A stretch of DNA of 64,000 nucleotides from Arthrobacter sp. ISL-95 (GTDB lineage: Bacteria > Actinomycetota > Actinomycetes > Actinomycetales > Micrococcaceae). The position numbers and the translations under genes were made by a program. The stretch's first letter is position 1, and each line of letters starts with the position of its first letter. The notes beneath the pieces are model-generated. The model did not search any database. It was not told where the DNA came from and saw only the letters and a program-made list of their open reading frames with translations. Below, in pieces: positions 32,274 to 39,573 of this stretch. The stretch spans positions 186,001 to 250,000 of the forward strand of contig NZ_JAGGPR010000003.1 of NCBI RefSeq assembly GCF_018613695.1, in the 5' to 3' direction.

Positions 32274-34769
32274 ATGAATCCCACACTTTCGGCCGCTGTC
32301 ACAGCACCACAGACACGAGCACCGGATGCCGAGGCGAAGATCCGCGAACTCGCCCGGAGCCTGACCCTGGAGCAGCAGGTTCAACTGCTGACCGGGGCGG
32401 ATGTCTGGTCCACCCACGCCATTCCGGAGATTGGCTTGTCCCGCATGGTCATGTCCGATGGACCGGCGGGTGTTCGGGGCGAAGACTTCGATGAGCGCCA
32501 CGACTCTCTCTCCTTGCCGTCGTCGTCGGCGTTATCCGCAACATGGAGCGTCGAAACGGCCCACCGCTACGGCCAGGTCCTGGGCCAGGAAGCCCGGCGG
32601 AAGGGCGTCCACGCCGTCCTGGGCCCCACCATCAACCTGCACCGCTCCCCGCTGGGTGGCCGCCACTTCGAATGCATGAGCGAGGACCCCCGGCTCACCG
32701 CAACCATGGCCGCCGGCTACGTGGCCGGCGTGCAATCCATGGGAGTCGGCGCCACGCCCAAGCACTACCTCGCCAACGAAGCCGAAACCGAGCGGTTCAC
32801 TGCCGACTCCGTAGTGGACGATCGCCCCCTCCGCGAGCTCTACCTGGCGGCTTTCGAGGACGCGATCACCGAGGCCCGCGCGTGGCTGGTGATGAGCTCG
32901 TACAACTCCATCAACGGCACCACCGCGAGTGAGAACAAGCTGCTCGAAACGCCGCTTTCCTCCGAGTGGGGCTTCGATGGCGTCGTAGTGTCCGACTGGA
33001 CCGGCGTACGCTCTGTGGACGCCGCAAACGCCCACCAGGACCTTGAAATGCCCGGCCCGGTAGGCCACTGGGGACCCAAGCTCCTTGCAGCCGTCAACGA
33101 TAGCCGCGTCAGCCGCGAAGCGATCCTGGAGAAGGTCACCCGGATCCTGCGCCTCGCAGCCCGTGTGGGCTCCCTCGAAGGCTTCGAACCTGCGGTGACC
33201 CAGCTCCCGACGCAACTGGACGGGGCCGCCGTCGCACGTGAAGTTGCCGTTCGCGGGGCTGTGCTGGTCCGCAACAAGGGCATCCTGCCGCTGGACGCCA
33301 AGGCGCTCAGCAGCGTCGCCGTGATCGGCCACAACGCCGACGAAGCCCGCACCCAGGGCGGCGGAAGCGCCACCGTGATGCCCAAGTACACCGTCTCGCC
33401 GTTGGAGGGCCTCCGTAAAGTACTGCCCGACGACGTCACGGTCACCTACGCGCGCGGGGCTAAGGTAGCCGAGGGCATCCAGCCCTTCCCCCGCGCATCC
33501 CTGCACAACCCGGTGTCCGACGTCCCCGGAATCCGCGTGACCTTCCTCGCCGAAGATGGCACGGAGATCTCCGGCGAAGACCGCTTGGCCTCGCATCTGA
33601 TCTGGTTTGGCATCGGAATTCCCGACGGCGCGGCCTCCATCCGGATGGAGGCCGACTGGACAGCCGAAACAGAAGGCGTCCACCACCTCGGAGTCGGCAC
33701 CGTGGGCCACATCCGCTTTGTCCTGGACGGAACGGTAGTCTTCAACGACGAGATCAAGGACGACACCGAAGTTCTGGGTGCCGCCCTGTTCGATCCGCCC
33801 AAGACCGTCCACGCTGTGGAAACCACCGCCGGCCAGACCGTCCGAATCGAGGCCGAGTACCAACTGCCCAAGGAACAGGTCATCCCGTTCACGGCCATCC
33901 TTTTGGGCGAGGAGACCGTGGTGGCGGATCCGCACGCCGAGATCGACGCCGCCGTGGATGCTGCCCGAAACTCTGACGTAGCCGTGGTGGTTGTGGGCAC
34001 CAACGCAGCAATCGAATCCGAGGGCTTCGACCGCAAGGACCTGGACCTTCCCGGACACCAAAACCAGCTCGTGGAAGCCGTTGCCGCAGCCAACCCACGC
34101 ACGGTGGTGGTGGTGAACTCCGGATCTCCGGTCCTCATGCCGTGGCTCGATCAGGTGGGCGCAGTCCTGCTGGGCTGGTTTGGAGGCCAGGAATTCGGCA
34201 ACGCAATCGCTGACATCCTGCTCGGTGCCGAAGAACCCGGCGGGCGCCTCCCCACCACCTGGCCTGCCGCGCTGGAAGACGTCCCCGTCCTGAACACCAC
34301 ACCCGTTGACGGCAAGGTGGTCTACTCCGAGGGAATCCACGTCGGGTACCGGGCATGGCTGAAGCAGGAAGCCGAGGGCGGCGCGGCTCCGGCCCTCCCG
34401 TTCGGTTATGGCCTTGGCTACACGACGTTCGAGTTCGGCAAGACCCACGCACCGCAGGTGGTCACCGCGGGCAACGACGTTGTGGTGCACGTTCCCGTCA
34501 AGAACACCGGCACCCGCACGGGTCGGGAAGTAGTCCAGGTCTATGTGGAACGCCCCGATTCCTCCGTGGAGAGGCCCGTGCGCTGGCTCGCTGGCTACAC
34601 TGGGACGCACCTCGCCCCGGCCGGCACGGAGAGCGTGGAAATACTCATCCCGGCCAAGGCGTTTGCATATTACGACGCCGGCTGGCAGTTTGAGCTGGGC
34701 ACGTTCCGGTTGCTGGTTGGTCGCCACTCGGCCGACGACTTCCAACAGCTGGACATCGAACTCCGGTAA
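32274..34769 (+). CDS. Beta-glucosidase, GH3 with PA14 domain
   Basis: The 831-residue enzyme has the GH3 N-terminal barrel (residues about 20-300), with nucleophile Asp at about 241 in VVSDWTGV and the conserved TPKHYLANEAE segment. The alpha/beta sandwich domain follows, interrupted by a PA14 insert (about 400-540: EISGEDRLASHLIWFGIG to RIEAEYQL), then IESEGFDRKDLDLPGHQ and a C-terminal fibronectin-III-like domain. This is the KmBglI-type architecture, in which PA14 caps the active site and limits substrate length. There is no signal peptide, so it is cytoplasmic. It starts at the base after the MFS stop. Confidence 0.93.
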   Translation: MNPTLSAAVTAPQTRAPDAEAKIRELARSLTLEQQVQLLTGADVWSTHAIPEIGLSRMVMSDGPAGVRGEDFDERHDSLSLPSSSALSATWSVETAHRYGQVLGQEARRKGVHAVLGPTINLHRSPLGGRHFECMSEDPRLTATMAAGYVAGVQSMGVGATPKHYLANEAETERFTADSVVDDRPLRELYLAAFEDAITEARAWLVMSSYNSINGTTASENKLLETPLSSEWGFDGVVVSDWTGVRSVDAANAHQDLEMPGPVGHWGPKLLAAVNDSRVSREAILEKVTRILRLAARVGSLEGFEPAVTQLPTQLDGAAVAREVAVRGAVLVRNKGILPLDAKALSSVAVIGHNADEARTQGGGSATVMPKYTVSPLEGLRKVLPDDVTVTYARGAKVAEGIQPFPRASLHNPVSDVPGIRVTFLAEDGTEISGEDRLASHLIWFGIGIPDGAASIRMEADWTAETEGVHHLGVGTVGHIRFVLDGTVVFNDEIKDDTEVLGAALFDPPKTVHAVETTAGQTVRIEAEYQLPKEQVIPFTAILLGEETVVADPHAEIDAAVDAARNSDVAVVVVGTNAAIESEGFDRKDLDLPGHQNQLVEAVAAANPRTVVVVNSGSPVLMPWLDQVGAVLLGWFGGQEFGNAIADILLGAEEPGGRLPTTWPAALEDVPVLNTTPVDGKVVYSEGIHVGYRAWLKQEAEGGAAPALPFGYGLGYTTFEFGKTHAPQVVTAGNDVVVHVPVKNTGTRTGREVVQVYVERPDSSVERPVRWLAGYTGTHLAPAGTESVEILIPAKAFAYYDAGWQFELGTFRLLVGRHSADDFQQLDIELR

Positions 34770-34924
34770 TACAGGGGCGAAATGACGCTGGGCGGCGGGT
34801 TTTTTTGCCCGTCACCCACGTGGTTTTCGCCACAAGCTGTGGAACTGGGGTATGGTATGGAATTTTCGTGGCATGCTGTACGTTGCATACCCGGTAACCC
34901 CCTAACACGAAGAGGCATTAAAAA

Positions 34925-35224
34925 GTGGCAGCCGATTACGACGAACTCCGTACCGATGTAAAAGAGAACCAGGAGCAGTCCCTCCAGGCTCTCCAGTCCG
35001 CCAGCGCTCCCACGGCCAAGAGTGTCGTGCTTGAACTGGACGAAACCGATGGCCTCGACGCCAACGGCCCCGGCGGCGAAATCGTCGCTGAAGAACTGGT
35101 CATCCAGGTCATCCCGCAGGCAAACGACGAGTTCACTTGTCACTCCTGCTTCCTGGTTCGCCACCGTTCGCAGATTGCCCGCGAAAAAGATGGCGTCGCC
35201 TACTGCACTGACTGCGAAGGCTAA
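34925..35224 (+). CDS. DUF4193 protein with C-terminal zinc ribbon
   Basis: The 99-residue acidic protein belongs to an actinobacteria-specific family (DUF4193). The N-terminal part is Asp/Glu-rich (VVLELDETDGLDA). The C-terminus has FTCHSCFLV and AYCTDCEG, four Cys arranged as a treble-clef-like zinc ribbon. Homologues usually lie near RNA-polymerase-associated or housekeeping genes, but the function is not known. The start is GTG at 34925, preceded by an A-rich stretch rather than a strong ribosome-binding site. It is monocistronic: a strong hairpin follows 57 bp later. Confidence 0.88.
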   Translation: MAADYDELRTDVKENQEQSLQALQSASAPTAKSVVLELDETDGLDANGPGGEIVAEELVIQVIPQANDEFTCHSCFLVRHRSQIAREKDGVAYCTDCEG

Positions 35225-35280
35225 GACGACTCACCACCCCGGCGGACTTACATCGTCAGGGAGTGCCGCCGTCGGGATTA

Positions 35281-35324
35281 AATTGCGGAAGGACCGGAGC
35301 AAGCGCTCCGGTCCTTCCGCAATT
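35281..35324. terminator. 20-bp-stem bidirectional terminator
   Basis: Arms 35281-35300 and 35305-35324 are perfect complements around AAGC. It sits between the DUF4193 stop and the convergent LapA-like gene. The inner 14 bp of the stem match the terminator after lysC. Confidence 0.8.
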
Positions 35325-35329
35325 AAAAC

Positions 35330-35710
35330 CTAGTAGCCGCCTCCCGGCCCGCTAACAGCTTTCTTGCGGCGGTGGTTGGAGATTCTGAGTTGGAGAATTC
35401 TGGCGCCGCCCGCAAGAGCAACCAGCACTCCTCCGCCTACAGCGGCAATGAAAAGTGTGGTGCCCAGGGCGAGCGTCCCTTCCAGCCCAAAGAACCGGAC
35501 TGTGATCATGTCCTGGTTTTGGACGAAGAACACGATCAACACCACCAGGACCACCAAACCAACAGCTACTGCCACCCACAAAGCGGCGGTACGGGTTGGT
35601 CTGTCGTGGCCTGACGCTGGCGGGACAACACGCTCCTTGTGCTCGGAACTACCTGAATCCGGGCGGTCGGGACTGCTCGGAACCCTTGCTGCATCGTCCT
35701 GGAAACTCAT
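35330..35710 (-). CDS. LapA/DUF1049-type membrane protein
   Basis: The 126-residue protein has a hydrophilic N-terminus of about 45 residues, a membrane helix (VAVAVGLVVLVVLIVFFV), the short NQDMITVRFFGLEG turn typical of the LapA_dom/DUF1049 family, a second helix (LFIAAVGGGVLVALAGGA) and a basic tail. In E. coli the homologue acts in lipopolysaccharide assembly, a function that cannot apply to a Gram-positive, so the role here is unknown. ATG 35710 (MSFQDD) has GAGGGGG at 6 bp and is preferred to an upstream in-frame ATG. The region 45 bp upstream holds AGCATGCTTAT, also found before the Mn-catalase gene. Confidence 0.8.
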   Translation of the reverse strand: MSFQDDAARVPSSPDRPDSGSSEHKERVVPPASGHDRPTRTAALWVAVAVGLVVLVVLIVFFVQNQDMITVRFFGLEGTLALGTTLFIAAVGGGVLVALAGGARILQLRISNHRRKKAVSGPGGGY

Positions 35711-35755
35711 TGATGGCCCCCTCTTTACGCCAGCATTTACCGTACTACTCATATA

Positions 35756-35766
35756 ATAAGCATGCT
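35756..35766 (-). promoter_or_regulatory. AGCATGCTTAT motif upstream of LapA-like gene
   Basis: The 11-mer on the minus strand is identical and in the same orientation as the one upstream of the Mn-catalase gene (44026-44036). It may be a shared regulator site. Confidence 0.35.
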
Positions 35767-35833
35767 GACTAGTTGCTCAACAGTGGCATGGTGAACTGAC
35801 CCAGGTCAAGGCAGGGGAAGCCCCGAACATGAG

Positions 35834-35863
35834 GAAGGGCCGGAGTTCGCGGTCCGGCCCTTC
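35834..35863. terminator. Hairpin terminator
   Basis: GAAGGGCCGGA (35834-35844) pairs with TCCGGCCCTTC (35853-35863) around an 8-base loop, downstream of the 76-residue hypothetical gene. Confidence 0.7.
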
Positions 35864-35878
35864 GGCATTTCACGCCCG

Positions 35879-36109
35879 TCAGACGCTGTAGTCGGTGCTG
35901 GTTGGCCCGGGATCGTTATTCCGGACTGCGTAGTGATGACCCCCAGAGTCGGTCTCAACGTCAAAGTTCTTCAAATCCGCCTCGGAAGCGGTCTCGAAAT
36001 CATCATGCTTGTGCAGCACGGGGCCGTCCGTATCACCATGGGTTGCCGGTCCAAAAACGGACTGCAGCCGCTCGGTTACGTGGACGAAGCCTTCCATTCT
36101 GCGTCCCAT
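35879..36109 (-). CDS. Small acidic hypothetical protein
   Basis: This 76-residue protein is not recognised. It is hydrophilic and rich in Asp, His and Thr (GPVLHKHDDFETASEADL, then HHYAVRNNDPGPT), without membrane segments. The ATG at 36107-36109 (MGRRMEGFVHV) is well supported by GGGAGG 8 bp upstream, and a strong hairpin follows the stop, so it has the marks of a real transcription unit. A second in-frame ATG lies 12 bp further in. Confidence 0.6.
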   Translation of the reverse strand: MGRRMEGFVHVTERLQSVFGPATHGDTDGPVLHKHDDFETASEADLKNFDVETDSGGHHYAVRNNDPGPTSTDYSV

Positions 36110-36251
36110 GTTTTCCACCTCCCTTCCTTACCGGAGAGAGAAAAGCGGCAGGGCTGGTGCGCGCCGTTCAGTGAGCTAATTTTACGCCTGTTGGCGGGAA
36201 AAGGCTCTCGCCAAGATGCTCCGGGATTCATCGCCGGATGCGGAAGGGGAC

Positions 36252-36515
36252 CTACCGCAGGGACTTGTCATCCGGATTGCGGGGCACCACGTAGGTGCTG
36301 CCATCGGGCCGGCGGAGTGTTTCCCATTGCTGAGTCTCAGCCTGGCGTTGGGCGAGCAACTTCCTGTTTGCCTCGGTCATCTCATGGTCCAGGGAGCTGC
36401 TGTGCGCGGGGCCAAAAATTACCCGGAACTTCCCTGTCGCGCGCATGAACTTCCGTGTGTACGATTCCTTGGCCACGCGGATCGACTCCTCTTTTAGGCG
36501 GTTCAGTAACTCCAT
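36252..36515 (-). CDS. Small basic hypothetical protein divergent from OhrR-like gene
   Basis: The 87-residue hydrophilic protein is mostly helical in appearance (MELLNRLKEESIRVAKESY, then HEMTEANRKLLAQRQAETQQW) and ends in GSTYVVPRNPDD. I do not recognise a family. No Shine-Dalgarno precedes the ATG. It is divergently transcribed from an OhrR-type regulator across a 77-bp region that contains one perfect palindrome, so it may be controlled by that regulator. Confidence 0.6.
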   Translation of the reverse strand: MELLNRLKEESIRVAKESYTRKFMRATGKFRVIFGPAHSSSLDHEMTEANRKLLAQRQAETQQWETLRRPDGSTYVVPRNPDDKSLR

Positions 36516-36528
36516 AGTAGGCTAATCA

Positions 36529-36540
36529 TTAGTGCACTAA
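36529..36540. promoter_or_regulatory. Perfect palindrome TTAGTGCACTAA (OhrR-type operator)
   Basis: The 12-bp dyad lies in the 77-bp divergent region between the 87-residue gene and the OhrR-like gene. AT-rich dyads of this type are known OhrR/MarR targets. Confidence 0.55.
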
Positions 36541-36592
36541 CTAATTGACGCGTGTGCGCTAATCGATCTGGCAGCGAGCACAGGAGGCAGCC

Positions 36593-37057
36593 ATGACAGC
36601 CATTGATGAATCCACCCGGGAGACCGACGACCTCCTCTTGGAACGCCAACTGTGCTTCGCCCTGACCGTGGCCTCGCGCAGTGTTGTGGGCGTGTACAAG
36701 CCAGTGTTGGAGCGGCTCGGGCTCACCCATCCCCAGTACTTGGTGATGCTGGCCCTCTGGGAACGAAGTCCCCGGACACTGAAGGACATCAGCGACAGCC
36801 TTCTCCACGACCCCGCCACGCTCTCCCCGCTGTTACGACGCCTCGAGGAAGCGGAACTCATTACCCGCGAGCGCGTTCCCGGTAATGAGCGGGCGCTGGC
36901 GGTCAAGCTGACGGACAAAGGTGCCGAACTCCGCGCACAGGCCACAGCTGTTCCGGGCGAGATCCGCGAACGCCTGCAGCTCAGCCGCGAAGAAGTAGCC
37001 GAACTCCACCAAGCCATGACCGGGCTGATCGCCGCCACCCAGCGGCGCAACCCCTAG
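36593..37057 (+). CDS. OhrR-type MarR regulator (peroxide-sensing)
   Basis: The 154-residue protein closely resembles Bacillus OhrR: LERQLCFALTVASRSVVGVY near the N-terminus places the sensing Cys at residue 21, LTHPQYLVMLALWE follows, then the winged helix (LLHDPATLSPLLRRLEEAELI and ERVPGNERALAVKLTDKG). OhrR proteins release DNA when this Cys is oxidised by organic hydroperoxide. There is only this one Cys, the one-Cys type. The usual partner ohr (OsmC-like peroxidase) is not adjacent; the divergent gene is an unknown 87-residue protein. AGGAGG lies well placed before the ATG. Confidence 0.87.
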   Translation: MTAIDESTRETDDLLLERQLCFALTVASRSVVGVYKPVLERLGLTHPQYLVMLALWERSPRTLKDISDSLLHDPATLSPLLRRLEEAELITRERVPGNERALAVKLTDKGAELRAQATAVPGEIRERLQLSREEVAELHQAMTGLIAATQRRNP

Positions 37058-37148
37058 CCAAGGACAGTCCCCCGGTGGTCTTCTTGAAGCGAACACGGAA
37101 ACGGGCGCCACAAGTGCCACGTAAAATGGACGCAACCTAGGAGATTCC

Positions 37149-37667
37149 ATGCGCATGCGATTTGTTCGGCCCTTGCTGGCAGTACTGGCCGTTGCCGGCC
37201 TCGCCGCATGCTCAGGCACCCCCACGCCAGGTTCCACAGGCAGCGCCAGCCAGGCGCCGTCGTCGGCTCCTTCAAGCAGCAGCCCCAGCAACACCGCAAC
37301 CCCCGGCGCGTCGGCGGCCACCGGCGCGGGCAATGCCGAACTGTCCATCACACTCGTTGAAACTCCGGAGTCCGCTCCCCAAACGTTGACGCTCGTCTGT
37401 AAAGATGGCGCACCGGCGGCCGAAAGCAGCCACCCGTCGGCGGCCAAGGCCTGCACCACACTCAAAAACGGCCCCACCATCCTGAGCCCGGCCCCCACTC
37501 GGACGGACCAGGCCTGCACCATGCAGTACGGCGGCCCGGCAACAGCCAAGGTGACCGGTTCAGTGGACGGCAAGGAAGTCAGCGCGTCCTTCAACCGCAC
37601 GGACGGCTGCCAAATCGCCCTCTGGGACGCCGCGAAGAGCGTCCTCGGATCAGATGGCGGCCTCTAG
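37149..37667 (+). CDS. SSI-type serine protease inhibitor, lipoprotein
   Basis: The 172-residue precursor has a lipoprotein signal (GLAACSG, Cys about residue 21), a Ser/Pro/Thr-rich linker (about 22-60) and a Streptomyces-subtilisin-inhibitor-like domain. The four domain cysteines (LVCKDG, KACTTL, QACTMQYGG, TDGCQI) match the two SSI disulfides, and CTMQYGGPATAKVTGSVDGK is the SSI core. It should be anchored outside the cell and inhibit subtilisin- or trypsin-like proteases. Its 3' end overlaps the next gene by 14 bp, and a related gene lies 1 kb downstream. AGGAG precedes the ATG. Confidence 0.78.
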   Translation: MRMRFVRPLLAVLAVAGLAACSGTPTPGSTGSASQAPSSAPSSSSPSNTATPGASAATGAGNAELSITLVETPESAPQTLTLVCKDGAPAAESSHPSAAKACTTLKNGPTILSPAPTRTDQACTMQYGGPATAKVTGSVDGKEVSASFNRTDGCQIALWDAAKSVLGSDGGL

Positions 37668-38592
37668 GCTGCGGCACCTCCCCCAAGAGCAATGGCTCGG
37701 GCTGGAGGCGGCCCATCATGCGCGCGTCGCGCGGTACGCAGATCCATATCTGGCCAGGCGCTCGGCCGGGAAAAAGCACCCCGTGGAAGACTTCCTCTTC
37801 ACGTATTACACCCAGAAGCCCGGCCAGTTGCAGCGTTGGCATCCCGGCGACGGCGTGGTCCTCAGCGGCGAACGCGCCTTGGAGCGCGCTCCTTGGAAGT
37901 TCTACAGGACGCTCGACGACGCCGAGCTCGCCTCAGTGGGGCTGACTCCGGGTACGCCCGCTGTCACCTTTGACCGCGGCAGCTTCCTATCCGACCGAGC
38001 CGAGGCTGTGCGCTTTGCCGGAATCATCCTGGCGGGCACGGCCAAGCGACCGGCTCAATTCGGGTGCTTTGGGCTGCACGAGTGGGCCATGGTGTACCGC
38101 CAGGAAAAATTTGAGTTGCGGCACGAATACCTGCAGCTGAGGCTCGGCGGTGAGGGCACGGACACCGTTGTTGAAGAGAACCGCATCCGTTGCTCGCACT
38201 TTGATGCTTTCCGCTTTTACACACCGGACGCCACCCCGTTGAATGAGCTCACGCCCACCCGGGAGAACCAACGCACCATGGAGCAGCCGGGCTGCCTGCA
38301 TGCCAACATGGACCTCTATAAATGGGCGTACAAACTGACGCCGGCCTTGCCGAGCGCGCTGGTGATGGACGCTTTCGAGCTGTCTTGGCGGATCCGGGCG
38401 ATGGACATGCAGGCCTCCCCCTACGATCTTGAAGAATGGGGCTACCCGCCCATCAGGATTGAGACACCGCAGGGTAAGTCCGAGTACGTTGAATACCAGC
38501 GGGCTTTCGCAGCCGAATCCCAGGAGCTGCGGGTCCGTGTGCTCAAGGCAGTAGGGCCGCTCTTGGACGAGCTGAGCGGCTTGGCTGCCTGA
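37654..38592 (+). CDS. Conserved actinobacterial protein, often labelled 3-methyladenine DNA glycosylase
   Basis: The 312-residue cytoplasmic protein is marked by LEAAHHARVARYADPYLARR and KKHPVEDFLFTYYTQKPGQL, then FGCFGLHEWAMVY and QPGCLHANMDLYKWAYKL. I recall such proteins carrying the glycosylase label, but I see neither an HhH-GPD motif nor an AAG-family fold signature, so that label should be treated with caution. The conserved His, Cys and Glu residues suggest a metal or nucleotide site. It overlaps the SSI lipoprotein gene by 14 bp and is followed by a second SSI-like gene. Confidence 0.7.
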   Translation: MAASRLRHLPQEQWLGLEAAHHARVARYADPYLARRSAGKKHPVEDFLFTYYTQKPGQLQRWHPGDGVVLSGERALERAPWKFYRTLDDAELASVGLTPGTPAVTFDRGSFLSDRAEAVRFAGIILAGTAKRPAQFGCFGLHEWAMVYRQEKFELRHEYLQLRLGGEGTDTVVEENRIRCSHFDAFRFYTPDATPLNELTPTRENQRTMEQPGCLHANMDLYKWAYKLTPALPSALVMDAFELSWRIRAMDMQASPYDLEEWGYPPIRIETPQGKSEYVEYQRAFAAESQELRVRVLKAVGPLLDELSGLAA

Positions 38593-38622
38593 CCACCCCG
38601 CCGTCACCAGCGAAAGGTAACC

Positions 38623-39027
38623 ATGGTCTCCGCAGAGAACAGCGACACAAACAAGAGCGAGCACGACGTCGACCTGACAGTCACGCTGACAGCGGCACCC
38701 GGCGCTGAAAGCCGGGTGTTCCATCTCCGGTCCGCCGCAGGCATCCTCTCGCCTGACCCTGACACCGTGGACTCAAACTTGCCGGACGCAACTGCGGCGC
38801 TGGCCGCCGTCGAGCAGTTCGGCGAGGAAGTCTTCTTCCCTGAGCCCCGCCCGGACCGGATCTGCACGCAGCAGTACGGCGGCCCGCAGGTGGCTGTGGT
38901 CGAGGGGTGGTTCCGGGGACGGAAAGTTCACAGCCAGTTCAGCAGGACTGATGGCTGTGAGATCGCACGGTGGAAGGCGTTGGCTTCGCTGCTGGGCAAT
39001 ACAGGCGGTTCAACCGGCGCCGTGTAG
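38623..39027 (+). CDS. SSI-like protein without signal peptide
   Basis: The 134-residue protein shares the C-terminal core of the SSI-type lipoprotein 1.5 kb upstream (CTQQYGGPQVAVVEGWFRGR, then FSRTDGCEIARWKA), but has no signal peptide or lipobox. It also lacks the first cysteine pair, keeping only the Cys pair of the second SSI disulfide. It is therefore probably cytoplasmic, and either a diverged inhibitor of an intracellular protease or a repurposed fold. GAAAGG lies before the ATG. It follows the preceding gene by 30 bp, so all three genes may form one operon. Confidence 0.7.
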   Translation: MVSAENSDTNKSEHDVDLTVTLTAAPGAESRVFHLRSAAGILSPDPDTVDSNLPDATAALAAVEQFGEEVFFPEPRPDRICTQQYGGPQVAVVEGWFRGRKVHSQFSRTDGCEIARWKALASLLGNTGGSTGAV

Positions 39028-39039
39028 GGCCGTTGCCCC

Positions 39040-39450
39040 CTAACGTCCACCCATGCTGCCGTAGACCGCTCCAAAAATGAGGATCGCTGCCCAGAAAACG
39101 ATGTTGATGCAGGACAGCACCGTGACAATCCAGCCGGCAACCTTCCCAAAGGTGGCCGGTACGCCGTTGGCCTCTGCTCGGCTGGCATTGCGGATGGCCA
39201 AGGGCCCAAAGACGATGCCAAAGACGAAGATCCCGATGATGGCGTACGTGGTGGCCTTGGACTTGAAGTTGGCACCCTCAAGATCCGGGAAGTAGAACGG
39301 CATGCCGTCCTGCTCTACATACGGCTGCTGCGGATAGGGCTGCTGGCCATATGGCTGCTGCGGATATGCCTGCGGGTAAGGCTGGCCGGCGAAAGCGTGC
39401 TGCCCGTTCAACTGGTGCTCGGGTTGCGGTTCGGATCCTGGCTGCGACAT
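39040..39450 (-). CDS. DUF4190-type membrane protein with Gln/Pro/Tyr-rich N-terminus
   Basis: The 136-residue protein has a disordered N-terminal half of QPYPQ-type repeats (QPYPQAYPQQPYGQQPYPQQ) and two C-terminal membrane helices (YAIIGIFVFGIVFGPLAI and VAGWIVTVLSCINIVFWAAI) separated by RNASRAEANG, as in DUF4190 proteins. The ATG at 39450 (MSQPGSEP) has GAAAGG 5 bp upstream and is preferred to in-frame starts further up. Function is unknown. Its stop is 12 bp from the convergent SSI-like gene. Confidence 0.78.
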   Translation of the reverse strand: MSQPGSEPQPEHQLNGQHAFAGQPYPQAYPQQPYGQQPYPQQPYVEQDGMPFYFPDLEGANFKSKATTYAIIGIFVFGIVFGPLAIRNASRAEANGVPATFGKVAGWIVTVLSCINIVFWAAILIFGAVYGSMGGR

Positions 39451-39516
39451 GCCGGCCTTTCGTTGCGAATCATCGTGTGGGAACTGCTTCGAACCTATTA
39501 TCGGCGTTACCGCGCA

Positions 39517-39554
39517 CAGCAGTGGCCGGCGGGAATCCCCGCCGGCCACTGCTG
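39517..39554. terminator. 17-bp-stem terminator of subtilase gene
   Basis: Arms 39517-39533 and 39538-39554 pair exactly around AATC, 20 bp after the subtilase stop. Confidence 0.75.
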
Positions 39555-39573
39555 TTACTGAATCAAAACAGAC

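Noticed and set aside
32532..34745. A 737-codon open frame antisense to the GH3 gene
   Set aside because: GC-rich third positions of a real gene create long open antisense frames. The plus strand holds a complete GH3 enzyme with catalytic motifs; the antisense product has no recognisable domain and no ribosome-binding site.
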